A DNA stretch of 64,000 nt. Origin: Ancistrus triradiatus. Its lineage: Eukaryota; Chordata; Actinopteri; Siluriformes; Loricariidae. The stretch spans positions 259,766-323,765 of the forward strand of contig JAJAGP010000206.1 of NCBI GenBank assembly GCA_025084515.1. Direction: 5' to 3'. Positions 53,927 to 64,000 of this stretch are shown here, piece after piece. The notes below the pieces were generated by a model. It saw only the letters and a program-made list of their open reading frames with translations. It had not been told where the DNA came from and ran no database searches. The position numbers and the translations under genes were made by a program. Numbering within the stretch: the first letter of the stretch is position 1; each line of letters starts with the position of its first letter.

Positions 53927-53927
53927 A
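53891..53927. repeat. (TG)(TA)(CA) microsatellite
   Basis: tgtg, (ta)12 or so, then cacacac immediately beside the Tc1-C right end. It probably grew from the TA target site. Confidence 0.9.
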
Positions 53928-54464
53928 CTAGTCATGATGCAACCTTGAGTATAGATGTACACCAAATAAACACACAATCAACTCATTAACCGAACGTATG
54001 CTCCCAAACCATGGACAAAAATAGACTCTCCGACAAGTTCCACAAGACATATGAAGATCTGACATCTGGCTTGTGAAACTAGCATGGTAATAACTTTGCA
54101 AAGTTTATTCTGAATCTGGGGGAAGCGTGAGAAATAATTCTGAGATCCGTTTTGGCTTTTTATTTCTTTCTCTCTGCAGTGAAAGAGGATAGACGTGCAC
54201 ATGCTGAACGTTCCAGTAAAGCCAATTTCAAAGAGTGCTTTCCCATTCAAAGAGTGCACAAAGAAAAGGAAAAAAAGTGAAAGCACTAAGTGAGCTGAAT
54301 TCCACTATTGCCCTTTTTTATGTGCACCCATGTATAGAAATTGTTATTTGAAAGCCAGTATCTTCTCTAAGACAGACTGAATTTCTGCTCCGATTGATGA
54401 AGCGTGCTGCAGTATTCAAATAAATCTGCACTGTAGGTTTGCTAAGCTAACCTCTGGCCATTTA
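53928..54464. other. Unassigned sequence
   Basis: A 102-codon minus-strand frame (53978-54286) lacks any recognisable domain. No repeat seen. Confidence 0.35.
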
Positions 54465-55617
54465 CAGTGGTGCTTGAAAGTTTGTGAACCTTTCAGAATT
54501 TTCTGTATTTTTGCTTAAGTATGACCTAAAACATCATCAGATTTTTACCCAAGTCCTAAAAGTAGATCAATTGAAACCAGTTAAACAAAAATATTATACT
54601 TGGTCATTTATTTATTGAGGAAAATGATCCAATATTACGAACAAAGGAGATTTCTGAGGACCTCTGAAAAATAGTTGTTGATCAGGCTGGAAAAGGTTAG
54701 AAAATCATCTCTAAAGAGTTTGCACCAATCCACAGTCAGACAGATTGTGTACAAATGGACCCAATTGAAAAAAAAACCCAGGAGTGGTCAATCAACAAAG
54801 ATCACTTATAGAATGTTTTGTGGACGGATTAGACCAAAATACAACTTTTTGGTTCAAAAGAAAACTGTTATGTTTGGAGAAAGGAAAACTCTGCATCCCA
54901 GCATAAGAACTTTATCATATCTGTGAAACATGGTGGTGGTAATATCGTGGTTTGGGCCTGTTTTGCTGCATCTGGGCCAGGACGGCTTGCCATCATTGAT
55001 GGAACAATGAATTCTGAATTATATCAGAGAATTCTAAAGGAAAATGTCAGGACATCTGTCCATGAACTGAATCTCAAGAGAAGGTGGATCATGCAGCAAG
55101 ACAACGACCCTAAGCACACAAGTCGTTCTACCAAAGAATGGTTAAAGAAGAATAAAGTTAATGTTTTGGAATGGCCATGTGAAAGACCTGACCTTAATCC
55201 AATCGAAATATTGTGGAAGGACCTGAGGTGAGCAGTTAATGTGAGGAAACCCACCAACATCCCAGAGCTGAAGCTGTTCTGTACGGAGGAATGGGCTAAA
55301 ATTCCTCCAAGCCGGTGTGCAGGACTGATCTCAACAGTTACAGGAAATGTTTAGTTGCAGTTATTGCTGCACAGGGGGGGTCACACCAGATACTGAAAGC
55401 CAAAGGTTCACATACTTTTGCCACTCATTAATATGTAATATTGGATCATTTTCCTCAATACATAAATGACCAAGTATAATATTTTTGTCTCATTTGTTTA
55501 ACTGGGTTTTCTTTATCTACTTTCAGGACTTTTGTGAAAATCTGATGATGTTTTAGGTCATATTTACGCAGAAATATAGAAAATTCTAAAGGGTTCACAA
55601 ACTTTCAAGCACCAATG
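54465..55617 (+). mobile_element. Tc1-A, both ends, internal deletions
   Basis: Left end cagtggtgcttgaaagtttg, right end acaaactttcaagcaccaat, with TA on both sides. A jump at about 54637 (aatattac then gaacaaaggag) removes the 5' untranslated region and the start codon. A second deletion near 54808 removes the middle of the DNA-binding domain. The most complete right half of the family here. Confidence 0.9.
54638..55410 (+). pseudogene. Tc1-A transposase relic
   Basis: The frame 54675-54926 has LHQSTVRQIVYKW (helix-turn-helix) and RSGQSTK. The frame 54923-55231 has KHGGGNIVVWACFAASGPGR, MNSELYQRILKENVRTSVHE, QQDNDPKHTSRSTKEWLKKN with the second Asp, and RPDLNPIEILW with the Glu. It ends at a TGA replacing an Arg codon. 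The part around the first Asp is damaged (tggacggattagacc). Downstream codons to 55400 match the C-terminus. Confidence 0.85.
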
Positions 55618-55999
55618 TACTTCCACTCTATTAATGGACTTTCTCGTACCTGACGGAGAGAATGACAGTCTTTAGGGGAAAGCTAGGGCTTTTATGCAAC
55701 ACCTTTAGAAAATGATTCATATTTGCTTTTAATTTTGTGCGTTGGTTAAGGGTCAAATTCGCCTGTGAAAAATGTATCTTGCCGAAGGTGTATTGCTGCC
55801 CCTTTTCACCTAAATGCAGGGCAGATGTCTGTGCTTGAGCTTATATTTAGCTCTTTTCCCTGTTTTATGTGCGTGAGGTCGAATAGAGTTCCAACAGTTG
55901 TATAATCTTCATATGACTAACCGATGCAGCATATACCGAGCCTCACAAATACACTTATGCTAACACACATATACATCCAAACTCAGACGGTCACACAGT
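55618..55999. other. Unassigned sequence
   Basis: No features seen. Confidence 0.35.
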
Positions 56000-56250
56000 G
56001 CTGCTCATAATCAGGAAAATAGGCCTGTGCATAATTCAATTACCCAGAGGTTCACCGTTGCCAGAGTGTGGCTCTGTGATAAGCAAGCAGCTTTATCACA
56101 TCCTGTGTCTCTGGGCGCAAACGTGCCTCTGTGTCGTGCAAATGCTTTAAAAGAGAGGAACGGAGGGGTTATGGCAGTCATTTCAAGCATTATCATTTTG
56201 TCCTTTGGGGACAGTCAAGCATTCAGGCAATCATAAGCCATTGTGTGGAA
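56000..56250. other. Candidate conserved non-coding region
   Basis: Repeat-free: ctgtgcataattcaattacc, gctctgtgataagcaagcag, gtcgtgcaaatgctttaaaa, gcattatcattttgtccttt. It contains an octamer-like gcaaat and GATA-type tgataag. Opposite-strand frames here shadow each other. Conservation is unknown. Confidence 0.3.
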
Positions 56251-56659
56251 CTCATAAGAAGGGGCGGTGATGAAATCTAACCTATTGGTCCTGTGCTGAA
56301 ATTTGGCGTGACCTGGCCTGCCTTTTCTTCCACAGGGAGATGATGTCACGTAGAAATCCTACCTTGATGCGCTCTGCTCCTCTTGAGATATTTAGCCAGA
56401 CCCTGTATAAATAGAAATATGAGAAAGTGTAAATGACAAACATCTAGACAGCCTTCCAAACATGCTTCTGTTTTTTTGAAGTATACAGAGATAAACAACT
56501 CACTATGTCTTTCTCAGTACCTTCAGTTTGTTCTTTGTTTCTTTCCAAGTAAGCCCTTTTAAAAGCACCTTTACCAAAAGGTTATGAGATAACTGCAGCC
56601 ATGATGTGTCCACCCACTGTCATTGACTCCTGTGTAAAGTTGAGAGCATGGAAAAAAAT
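56251..56659. other. Unassigned sequence
   Basis: Nothing recognisable. Confidence 0.35.
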
Positions 56660-57180
56660 ACTTTCTTTTTTTTGTTATACATTCTTGCATTTCAGGCCTG
56701 CAACATATTCAAAAAAAAAAGTTAGGACGGGGCAATTTAGGGCTAATAAAAAGGTAAAACAAATAATCATGTGAGTTCAAACAGGTGATTGTAATCATGA
56801 TTTGGTACAAAAGTATTATCCATGAAAGTCTGAGTCTTACTAATTAGTGAAAGGTTTAAAAACAATGTTCCTTAAAGAAATATCGGAAGAGATTTGCATA
56901 TTCCTCCCTCTACAGTATGTAATATAATTAAATGATTCAATGAATGGTGAGGAATTTCACTTGTGTTTTAGGGTGCAAGCCTATACTGAACACCCCTGTT
57001 CTCCGATCCCTCAGATGGCACTTCATCAAGAACCGTCATTCTTCAAAAGATGATATAAACACGGGGACAAAGAATCACTTTGGCAAACCTTTGTCAAGCA
57101 CTACAATATGGAGTCACATTCACAAATGCCGCTTTAACCTTTACAGTGCAAAAAAAGTGGCCTTATATTAACCATGTCCA
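56660..57180 (+). mobile_element. Tc1-D left part with N-terminal coding region
   Basis: Matches 23460-23960: tgcatttcaggcctgcaaca, ggacggggcaatttagggct, acaggtgattgtaatcatga. The frame 56944-57171 reads LGCKPILNTPVLRSLRWHFI, then LSSTTIWSHIHKCRFNLYSA, the second helix-turn-helix of the Tc1-D transposase. The outermost left end and the catalytic domain are missing. Confidence 0.7.
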
Positions 57181-57189
57181 ATAGTGGCA

Positions 57190-57302
57190 TTAACTTCTGT
57201 GGGCACACTGTAGTTCTACAGTTACAGACTGCAGTCCATCTGGTTCTCTGCCCTCTACAATGACCACGACAGATCAGCACAGATCAGGTCCTAAATGTAT
57301 GT
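57190..57302. mobile_element. MITE-2 fragment
   Basis: cactgtagttctacagttac, agactgcagtccatctggtt, ctctgccctctacaatgacc is one MITE-2 arm. It abuts a Tc1-D left end at 57303. Confidence 0.6.
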
Positions 57303-57468
57303 ACAACCCCAAATCAGAAAAGTTGGGACGGCATGGAAAATGCATACTGTTTCATTGCAAACAGTATGAACCCAAGATATTTCATGTTTTGTCTGGTCAG
57401 GTTCAATTTATTTGTTGATATACATCCATTCCTGAAGTTCAGGACTGCTACACATTCCAAAAAAATCA
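57303..57468 (+). mobile_element. Tc1-D left end fragment
   Basis: Starts after TA with caaccccaaatcagaaaagt, then tgggacggcatggaaaatgc, cagtatgaacccaagatatt and tgttgatatacatccattcc. Cut at 57468 by Tc1-A sequence. The cleanest terminal repeat of the family in the window. Confidence 0.75.
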
Positions 57469-57885
57469 ACAACTCTTTTATCTAGTTCCTCACAAATCTC
57501 CTTTGTTTGGGTTTTGATACACTGCTATAAACATGTGTTGTGAGGAGCAGACTTTGATAGATCCCTGGTCTTTAAATACAACAGGGCACCTACTCATACC
57601 TGATTTCAACTCCAAATTAACTGCTAATCCTAGATATTTATACATTTTCCACTCACAGACATTGGATCATTTATGTTGGATAATGTTACTGTATCATTTT
57701 CCTCAATTAACAAATTACCAAGTATAATAATGTTAGTGTTATATAATGTTTTGTCTCATTTAGGTTGTTTTTATCTACTTTTAGGACTTATATTAGTGAT
57801 AATATTACTGAAAATATTAGTTTTATATATATGAAGAAATATATTAAAAAAGAAAGGGTTCAGAAACTTCCAAGCAGCAGATCAC
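57469..57885 (-). mobile_element. Tc1-A fragment, minus strand
   Basis: Antisense of the 5' region: cacaaatctcctttgtttgg, gaggagcagactttgataga, cagggcacctactcatacct, then ttatctacttttaggactta and agggttcagaaacttccaag as the terminal repeat. The other end is missing. Confidence 0.7.
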
Positions 57886-58020
57886 TAATAATGTTGTTAT
57901 GATATATTTATATAGTACATGTAGATGTTAAGACATTTACTGCGCATGCAAACTCTTAGAAAATTAAGGCCAGAATGTTTTTGTGTAGACTGTGAACCTT
58001 CACTCTCTGATCACACAGCC
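57886..58020. other. Unassigned stretch
   Basis: No features. Confidence 0.35.
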
Positions 58021-58065
58021 AACTGATTTTTCTTTTCTTTTTTTCTTCTCTCCTCTATTGTACAG

Positions 58066-58291
58066 AGGTGTTATGTTTTCGTAAAAAAGCAGCACGGCTG
58101 TCTCGGTTCAGCCCTTTGGCGAGTGGAAGAAAGCACAGACGGGAAATATATAATATCACAACACAATGGCAGGAATTCTACACATGCGGCAACATACACA
58201 AACGCTACAGAGCTTCAGATTCTGTCATTCTCGAGCATTGTAGTCCTATCCGACACCTTCCTTTCATGTGCACTGTGATGATGAACTCCAG
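58066..58291 (+). other. Candidate host exon with strong acceptor-like tract
   Basis: A pyrimidine tract of about 35 bases (58027-58060) ends in ctattgtacag, an excellent splice-acceptor look-alike. A frame stays open for 79 codons to 58307 and passes a donor-like ccaGGTCAGG at 58290. The predicted peptide is basic at the start (FRKKAARLSRFSPLASGRKH) with no recognised domain. It is outside the transposons. Could be a protein-coding exon, a non-coding RNA exon or chance. Confidence 0.25.
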
Positions 58292-58307
58292 GTCAGGTCA
58301 ATGCTGA

Positions 58308-59164
58308 AAACAAAATGCTGGGAGGGAGCACGTCATGCGTCAAGTTTCAAAGTCTAAGTCAACTGAACTTGTAGTTTTCCTGCGAAGGCTGGGTGCAAAT
58401 AGTTTGTACTTTCTCCCAGTTAAGACTTTACTCCGTAACCACACAAAGACCTTTGTATTCTGGGAACGATTATTGACTGGGAACACATCAGCTACAATGA
58501 GTTCATTTCACACAGCTGAATTTACTGCCTGGTAAGAGACTGTAGATCGGTACAATCAGTGTGTGTCTGTGTACAGATCAATACACAGCACAGAAGAGAG
58601 CCAGTCTCATCTTGTATTTCATTAAAAATACATTCAGTTAAATTTCTATCAAAGGTAGAAATCAGGTTTATAATCTCTAATGCAGTTTCCATTAGTCATG
58701 ATGACACTGTTTTGTTTGCCGTACATTTACTATCCCTTAAACCGTCTTGTGAAATCCAGAGGCTTTCAGTTTGAGGAAAATACACACAGCAAACATGCTG
58801 TCTAGTCTCTCTTGAGTTTATTTTTTACACACAGTTAAAACCTGCCATATTTTGTACATGTCCATAGTGGATATTGGCCTGTAAAGTACTGCAATCATAC
58901 AATACAACTTATATAGCACCATTGGAATTTCACTACTATACTATCTACTAGTTATCGCTAATAAAAGCCAGTTGTTGCACAACTATAACTGTATCAGGAT
59001 CAGTGGATAGCTTACTATGGTGTACTGTGCTCTTGGCAGCTATTCCATGTTTAATTCTATGCAGTCGAATTTATCATTGGAATACTTTATCAGTTATAAA
59101 AGATCAATAAAATACCTTGGTTAAATTGTGTCCTTAGCTTTGTTTACAACCGCACTCTTATTTA
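58308..59164. other. Unassigned sequence
   Basis: Short frames at 58335-58535 and 58559-58774 show no domain. No repeat detected. Confidence 0.35.
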
Positions 59165-59430
59165 TTTATGAATGTCATGTCATCATCGATGGCTATAGTC
59201 ACGACAGGAGCAAAGTTACAAGGACCCTCGTCAAGCACTCTCACATTGGGCCAATTTAGAAAGACCAGTTAGCCTAATGTATGTCTTTGGAGAAAGCTCA
59301 CACAGACACAAGGAGAACTTGCAAACTTCACAGATGTGATGTCCAGGGTCAGGATTGAACCAAGGACCTCTGAAGCTGTGGAGCCCAGCTTGCCTCCATA
59401 AGACACTTAGACCTTCTTTTCTGTGTAACA
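59165..59430. repeat. Dispersed repeat fragment
   Basis: The series gggccaatttagaaagacca, gttagcctaatgtatgtctt, tcacacagacacaaggagaa, cttgcaaacttcacagatgt and ggattgaaccaaggacctct is a well-known wording in fish genomes (pattern of ...gcatgtctttgg...gagaacatgcaaactcc...). Its class is not resolvable by eye. The gattgaacc motif may be a reversed B box. Confidence 0.55.
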
Positions 59431-59683
59431 TGAGTAAGCACTAAAATAGTGTATAATAGTGTACTTTTAACGTCCATCTGATCAACATCCGTTTGCTTTA
59501 ACAAGAATTATAATATAAGAATTATAATAAATTATAATAGGAAATAAAATCAGTTTTTTAACTGCGGACACTGCCACCATAAACAGATGGTCACTTCAAC
59601 AGATAATTAACTCTGTGGATCCAGTTGCAAAAGTGGAAGTCATTTGTGTGTCTGTGTAAGTGTAACTACCTTACCGGTCATGT
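59431..59683. other. Unassigned sequence
   Basis: AT-rich, nothing seen. Confidence 0.35.
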
Positions 59684-59835
59684 TTGTGTTTGCTTGTTAA
59701 CTGACATTCGGACTAGAGACTGTTCTAATTCGTCTTTTTTGTGTAAGTTACTTTTGTTTGAGTGCATGACTTTCCACTGCTGATTTGTAACAAGCTGTAA
59801 ATGGCGTCCGTAAATTTATGTACCTGTCCTACTGT
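59684..59835. repeat. Repeat shared with 36955-37117
   Basis: Blocks tagagactgttctaattcgt, tgatttgtaacaagctgtaa and atggcgtccgtaaat match the earlier copy in order and orientation. No Tc1-I coding sequence follows here. Confidence 0.5.
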
Positions 59836-60312
59836 AAGTAGACTCCTTTGTTTGTCCCCTCACTGCCTGTATAATCTCTCTAGACTATAACTATATAAAT
59901 ATGTGGCTGATCTTCCATGTTGTTTGTAATAATGCTTGTCTTACAACAAAACTATCAAGTCCATCATATCATCCTCTTAAGTACACTACTGTATTTCTTA
60001 TGATTATTGTGAATTTCTATAAATTAAAAATGCTGTGTAGGTGGTAGCATTGTACTCGTGTTTTCAGTGGTATCTCTGACACACTTAGATATCATTCGCA
60101 TGCATGTTTTCTTGTGCAAATACACTTTATTTTTACATTACAGTAACCTAAAAAGATTGTGTGACTATGGTAATGTCCCGGCAACATCCATTTCGGTCAT
60201 TGTCCTGTTTCACAGAAAGAACTGCGGATGTTAAACAGTGGATACCTGTAAATGTTAAAATGATGCTACAATAATTACTTGTATAATGTTGTGCTCAGAG
60301 TGTAAGATAGTC
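59836..60312. other. Unassigned sequence
   Basis: No features seen. Confidence 0.35.
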
Positions 60313-60313
60313 A

Positions 60314-60370
<57 letters not shown>
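60313..60370. repeat. (CA)n(TA)n compound microsatellite
   Basis: About 12 CA units followed by 17 or so TA units. Confidence 0.95.
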
Positions 60371-60371
<1 letters not shown>

Positions 60372-60540
60372 TATATATTTAATAAATATACTGTATATTC
60401 CTTAAATATACTGCAATACTTTAATTATATCTTCATATGGTATCAATGCCAGAAATACAAAACAAAATTAACTTTATTCACCATTACTTAATTAATTAAT
60501 TTGGAAATTATTGTAGCAACAATTGTAATGTGTTGTAATA
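60371..60540. other. Unassigned AT-rich stretch
   Basis: Nothing beyond low complexity. Confidence 0.4.
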
Positions 60541-60542
60541 TA

Positions 60543-61019
60543 CAGTACTATGTACCATTAGATTTGTTGTTTTAGCAATATATAACATATTGTCGACGAT
60601 TGGACCCAAAAATCTCAAACTTGAATTTGTCTTTCCATAATACCCTTTTCTACTGATCTTCATTCCAATCTTTGTGAGCTTTAGCATATCTTAGCCTTTT
60701 CACCCTGTTCCCCTTTCAAAACAATGTGGTTTCTTGGCTGCTACTCTTCCAAAAAGACTATTCCTGATCAAGCTTCTGCTGCTGTTGCTGTTGTCAAGTG
60801 TAAGGGGAGGTCACACTGAATACTTGCCATTGTAGCCTATAGAAGCTGTTTTTCATTCTTATTTATTTCTGTTTTTCTAACACTGCATACAAATGCTCTG
60901 TATTTTCTGGTTGTATTCAAATAAAGAGACTGAGAAATGATCATATATGGTCATTACACCATTGCTAAAACAATGCTACATCTACTGTAATGGTGGCCTA
61001 AGACCTTTGCACAGTACTG
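60543..61019 (-). mobile_element. Tc1-F, near-complete
   Basis: Left end cagtactatgtaccattaga, with about 15 bases deleted between cagtact and ccattaga. Right end cctaagacctttgcacagta before TA. The interior matches 13958 collinearly (tttgtgagctttagcatatc, ttcttggctgctactcttcc, cctgatcaagcttctgctgc). About 480 bp. Confidence 0.75.
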
Positions 61020-62199
61020 TACTTGTTACAGTAACTAGTCACATGCTCCTAAAACCTTTGCCAGTATATTGTAAAAAAAAAAAAAGCCCTGAAAGATTAA
61101 CAATGCATCCTTTCTCTGCCATCCGGTCTATCTTTACTAAGGATTGGGTATCAAACATATCAGATACCCAGACCTCTTTTTTTCGTGGGTGTAAAATCAA
61201 ATGACTTTGAAAATTCTTCTGGCCTGCCCAGCCATCCATTTATTAAACGAGCGTGACAGAGGTGAATGCTCCGCTCCTGTGCGAAATGGCACTTGTGCAA
61301 GTCATGTGACAGACCAGCACGTGTTGTCCATTGGAGGCACATTTCCAGCACTACATGGCCTGCCCTACTATGTACACACCCCTCTCTCCAGCCTCTCACA
61401 CAGCAGCATGGGCAGCCAACCACTTTCCGGCCTGCCACGCTCACTTTGCATATCTGTTGTAGCCTTGGTTCACCTCGAACCACAGCAATGCAAACTCTGC
61501 TCTTTGCCCCCATTTCAGCATGCTTAAAGGGTTTTTCATGCCACCTTGAGCCACTGTAACTGCTTTGTGCTCTTTGGTTAACCTTTAACCCTAGAGACAT
61601 AACAGAGAGAGGGTTGAAAGGATCATATCCTTTCCTTAGGTTGTCCTTCAGGATTCGAACAAGGTTTGAGTAAACAGTCCTTTCATTCATGTCTTACCTC
61701 AGAGTACACAGTGTGTTTCAAAACAACAGGGAATGAGCTCATTTACTAAGTAGATTATCTCAAGTTAAAAGATAAATTATATCCTATATCCTTGTCATAC
61801 ATGGCCTAGCACTATTATCAGGAAAATTTTTGCAGTTTCCCAACTTTGTGCCCTAAAAAAAAATCAGGAAAGAAGCATTTACACTTCTCTAAGCATTTTT
61901 ATTCTCATCCGTGGGAAAAGAAGACAAACATGTATGAATGGGTTTTAAGGCTATGACTTCCACCATTTCTGTTGTTTTGTCTCAATAATTAGGGTATGTT
62001 AGCGCATTTTGGCAGCATCAGACAAACAGAGTTTTGCATCTCATGCTGTATTGTGTGTATGGAGAAAACAGCTTGTGTATACCGCCCTTGTTATGGTAAC
62101 ATACTAGGAGAGTTTGAGTTAGCTGAAGTTAACATTAACTGTGCTCAAGTTATCAGAAAACACTTTGAATCGTCAAGTAACATTAGTCTCTGGCCACGT
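61020..62199. other. Unassigned; overlapping long open frames
   Basis: The GC-richer segment 61200-61560 is open in three frames: minus 61160-61690 (176 codons), plus 61201-61527 and plus 61266-61559. None shows a recognisable domain, and mutual overlap with high Cys/His/Ser content suggests composition rather than coding. A sequence comparison across fish would decide between a conserved element, an exon and chance. Confidence 0.3.
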
Positions 62200-62307
62200 C
62201 CCAAACTGCATACTGCTGCACTCAATAGTATGTAAATTACAGTACAAACTCTTTAGAAGTGCTTCCAGTAGTGTAGTATGTAGTACTTGTCTCAGTCTTG
62301 TAAAGCT

Positions 62308-62650
62308 CCCCAGGAAAAAAAATGTACTGTGAGTTTTCATAGTAAAGCTGTGAATTGCTTGACAGTTTTAATGTGAACTTTCACAGTTTGACCATGAAGT
62401 TCACAGTTCTACTATGAATTTTTGATGGTAATTCGGCCACTTCATGTTTCTACTGTGACATTTCATAGTACAACTGTTAACTTGGTTGACTATGAACTGA
62501 CCATGAATCATTTCTAGTCATGTCAAGTCAGATTTATTTACATAGCGCTTTTTACAATGGAGCATTTCATGGTTGTACTATGAATTTTGGTGGTAATTTG
62601 GCCACTTCATGGGACTACTGTCAATTTTCACAGTACATTGTTTTCTGGGT
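62308..62650. mobile_element. Small foldback DNA element
   Basis: Left end cccaggaaaaaaaatgtact, right end on the other strand cccagaaaacaatgtactgt. The interior is made of tactgtgaa/catggt/tactatgaa motifs. Two direct copies of an about 50-bp unit (gttctactatgaatttttga at 62412 and gttgtactatgaattttggt at 62573, each followed by ggtaattNggccacttcatg) flank an inserted R fragment. Confidence 0.65.
62516..62566 (-). repeat. R fragment nested in foldback element
   Basis: catgtcaagtcagatttatt, tacatagcgctttttacaat, ggag is the constant end of R, only about 50 bp long. It is bordered by catttc on both sides (62508 region and 62567), which looks like a short target-site duplication. Confidence 0.6.
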
Positions 62651-63220
62651 CCAACTTTCTCAGTGTCAACTTTAACGTAAATTGTTTTGTCATCTCATTT
62701 CAGCAGAATGCTACAAATAATAATAATAATTAAAAAAATTAAACCCATAAAATCACAGGACACAATGTTACTGAGTTGTGTTAGTGTAAGTATACTACAG
62801 ATTTTATACACAAGGACAAAATAACATCATAATTACTCATTAGGCAAGTCTAATACATTATTTTACAAGACCAAGGCAGGTGATGGAGTGGCAGATAAAG
62901 TGAGTGAGGCGAGGTCTTAAATGGATTAGTGATGAATATGTTAAGGTTTGTGACATTTATGAAGCATTTTGCACATACAGAAGGGCTCAGGATTGCCTAC
63001 CTACAAATCAATATGAAAAATAAGAATATATATATAGGCTGCACTGATCATTTCATTTCCAATTTTTTTTCTGGCAGTTCCATGTTTTGCTTGCAAATTG
63101 GCCGTTTAATGAGTATGTACATTGTTGATTTGGATTTCAAACCATTTTCAGTCATGTGTTACCATGCCTTTATTTACACTCAACACTCTGCTGGTGGTGT
63201 AACGTACAGTATAGTAGTAT
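62651..63220. other. Unassigned sequence
   Basis: AT-rich with no recognisable element. The 97-codon frame at 62929 has no domain. Confidence 0.35.
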
Positions 63221-63370
63221 AAGGTTTCAGTTTCCATCCACTTTTCCTGCTGAGGGTCGTGGTGGCAATGGGCCAAGAAGATCAGCCCAGACTTCTCTAT
63301 CCTCAGCTATAGATTCCAGCTCCTTCTGGGGAATGCCCAGAATTTCCCAAGACAGCTGTGAGATATAATA
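63221..63370. repeat. Dispersed repeat fragment
   Basis: ttcctgctgagggtcgtggt, agatcagcccagacttctct, tccagctccttctggggaat, gcccagaatttcccaagaca and gctgtgagatataata are the wording of a common fish dispersed repeat whose class I cannot assign. Confidence 0.45.
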
Positions 63371-63409
63371 TAGCGCAAGCTGTAATTTGGGTTGAATTAA
63401 ACACATTCT

Positions 63410-63535
63410 TCAAAGTACAATCAAGCAGTTGAGAGTTAAGGGCCTTGCTCAAGGGCCAAACAGTGGCAGGTGACAGTGCAGGAATTTGAAGCAATAGTCC
63501 AGTAGCTTAACTGGTGTATGACCACTGTAGGCAAC
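63410..63535 (-). repeat. SINE fragment, minus strand
   Basis: caatcaagcagttgagagtt, aagggccttgctcaagggcc, gcaggaatttgaagcaatag, tccagtagcttaactggtgt correspond to the SINE body and head at 44550-44695. The tail is missing or decayed. Confidence 0.65.
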
Positions 63536-64000
63536 CTACAGTATGCAGAATGATCTTACATAAGAATAGACTAAATGATGGCATAGCTATACATATTTAC
63601 TGGTTTTGACTCACTGCAAACTTTTTATTAGTTTGCAACACTACTGACACAAGGCTAGCCATTGCTAAAGAGTGAATTGTTGCAGAAAGTAAGATTAGTT
63701 AGATATGTCTTTCCCTGTGTGTCTGTAGATGAACAGCACATCTAGTAAGTATGCTGTGGATCTTAAATAATCCCGTATTTGCTAGAACAGTTGTGTGCAT
63801 ATAAACACACACACACATACACAAACACACACACTGATTATTGGTATACAGTTCAATGATGTCAAGTTACATTAAAATATATTCACCCACCGATGACTGC
63901 TTTTTAGACCCTCAAACCCTTTATATTGTGGGACTGAAGTCAGTAGAAACAAGTAAAAATGTTATATTTACCTCTTGGTTGTAAAGTAGTTGTCATTCAA
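63536..64000. other. Unassigned; (CA)n at 63804-63834
   Basis: An imperfect CA run (acacacacacacatacacaa) is the only feature. Confidence 0.5.

Noticed and set aside
1..64000. A new multi-gene system (defence, biosynthetic or mobile cluster)
   Set aside because: No set of adjacent intact genes exists in the window. All recognisable coding remnants are transposase or reverse-transcriptase relics from separate insertions.

Overview
This 64 kb window looks like gene-poor nuclear DNA of a ray-finned fish. It is AT-rich, has (TG)n, (TA)n and (TAA)n microsatellites and no bacterial-type operons. It is crowded with remnants of many Tc1/mariner-like families, an L2/CR1-clade LINE, and tRNA-type SINEs whose 3' end resembles the LINE's 3' end. 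That mix is typical of teleosts. An otophysan relative (catfish, characin or similar) is plausible from the repeat flavour but unproven. No intact host protein-coding gene can be supported. Nearly every open frame longer than about 80 codons with recognisable homology is a transposase fragment or is kept open by repeat structure.

Layout. 0.5-5.5 kb holds Tc1-F, a Tc1-A copy with a broken transposase, a SINE, a complete MITE-1 and a Tc1-B remnant. 8.1-12.7 kb holds an L2 reverse-transcriptase relic, Tc1-B, Tc1-E, an R-repeat fragment and a pogo/Tigger-like remnant. 14-20.2 kb holds Tc1-F, SINE, a foldback element (MITE-2), Tc1-G, Tc1-H and a large inverted repeat around (TA)n. 21.9-26.7 kb holds MITE-1 beside Tc1-A, then Tc1-D and a Tc1-F/Tc1-D mosaic. 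28-33.9 kb holds Tc1-E, MITE-1, Tc1-C, Tc1-F, a GACCAAGA minisatellite split by a DNA transposon, and a Tc1-D copy with a Tc1-A inside it. 35.3-39.9 kb holds a SINE split by a long R repeat, then Tc1-E, Tc1-I, Tc1-F and MITE-1. 41.6-48.7 kb holds MITE-2, Tc1-A, MITE-1 interrupted by SINEs, a long Tc1-B and Tc1-E pieces. 52.4-57.9 kb holds the best-preserved transposase (Tc1-C, two premature stops) and a cluster of Tc1-A, Tc1-D and MITE-2. 59-63.5 kb holds Tc1-F, a small foldback element with a nested R fragment, and SINEs.

Between these lie single-copy-looking, repeat-free stretches, for example 17.04-17.64, 20.57-20.92, 24.6-24.98, 29.4-29.88, 34.08-34.64, 49.6-49.9 and 56.0-56.25 kb. By composition and homeodomain-type AT-rich motifs they could be conserved non-coding elements, which would suit a gene desert or large intron. 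This is inference only. Two stretches have splice-site-like borders around open frames (1286-1513 and 58066-58291) and are the only candidates for host exons.

I found no evidence for a new multi-gene biological system. The notable content is structural: nested insertions that give relative ages, mosaic elements, long inverted repeats and one nearly intact transposase. Family labels Tc1-A to Tc1-I, MITE-1, MITE-2 and R are mine, local to this window. Recognition of families rests on remembered sequence resemblance plus copy-to-copy comparison here, not on a database search.
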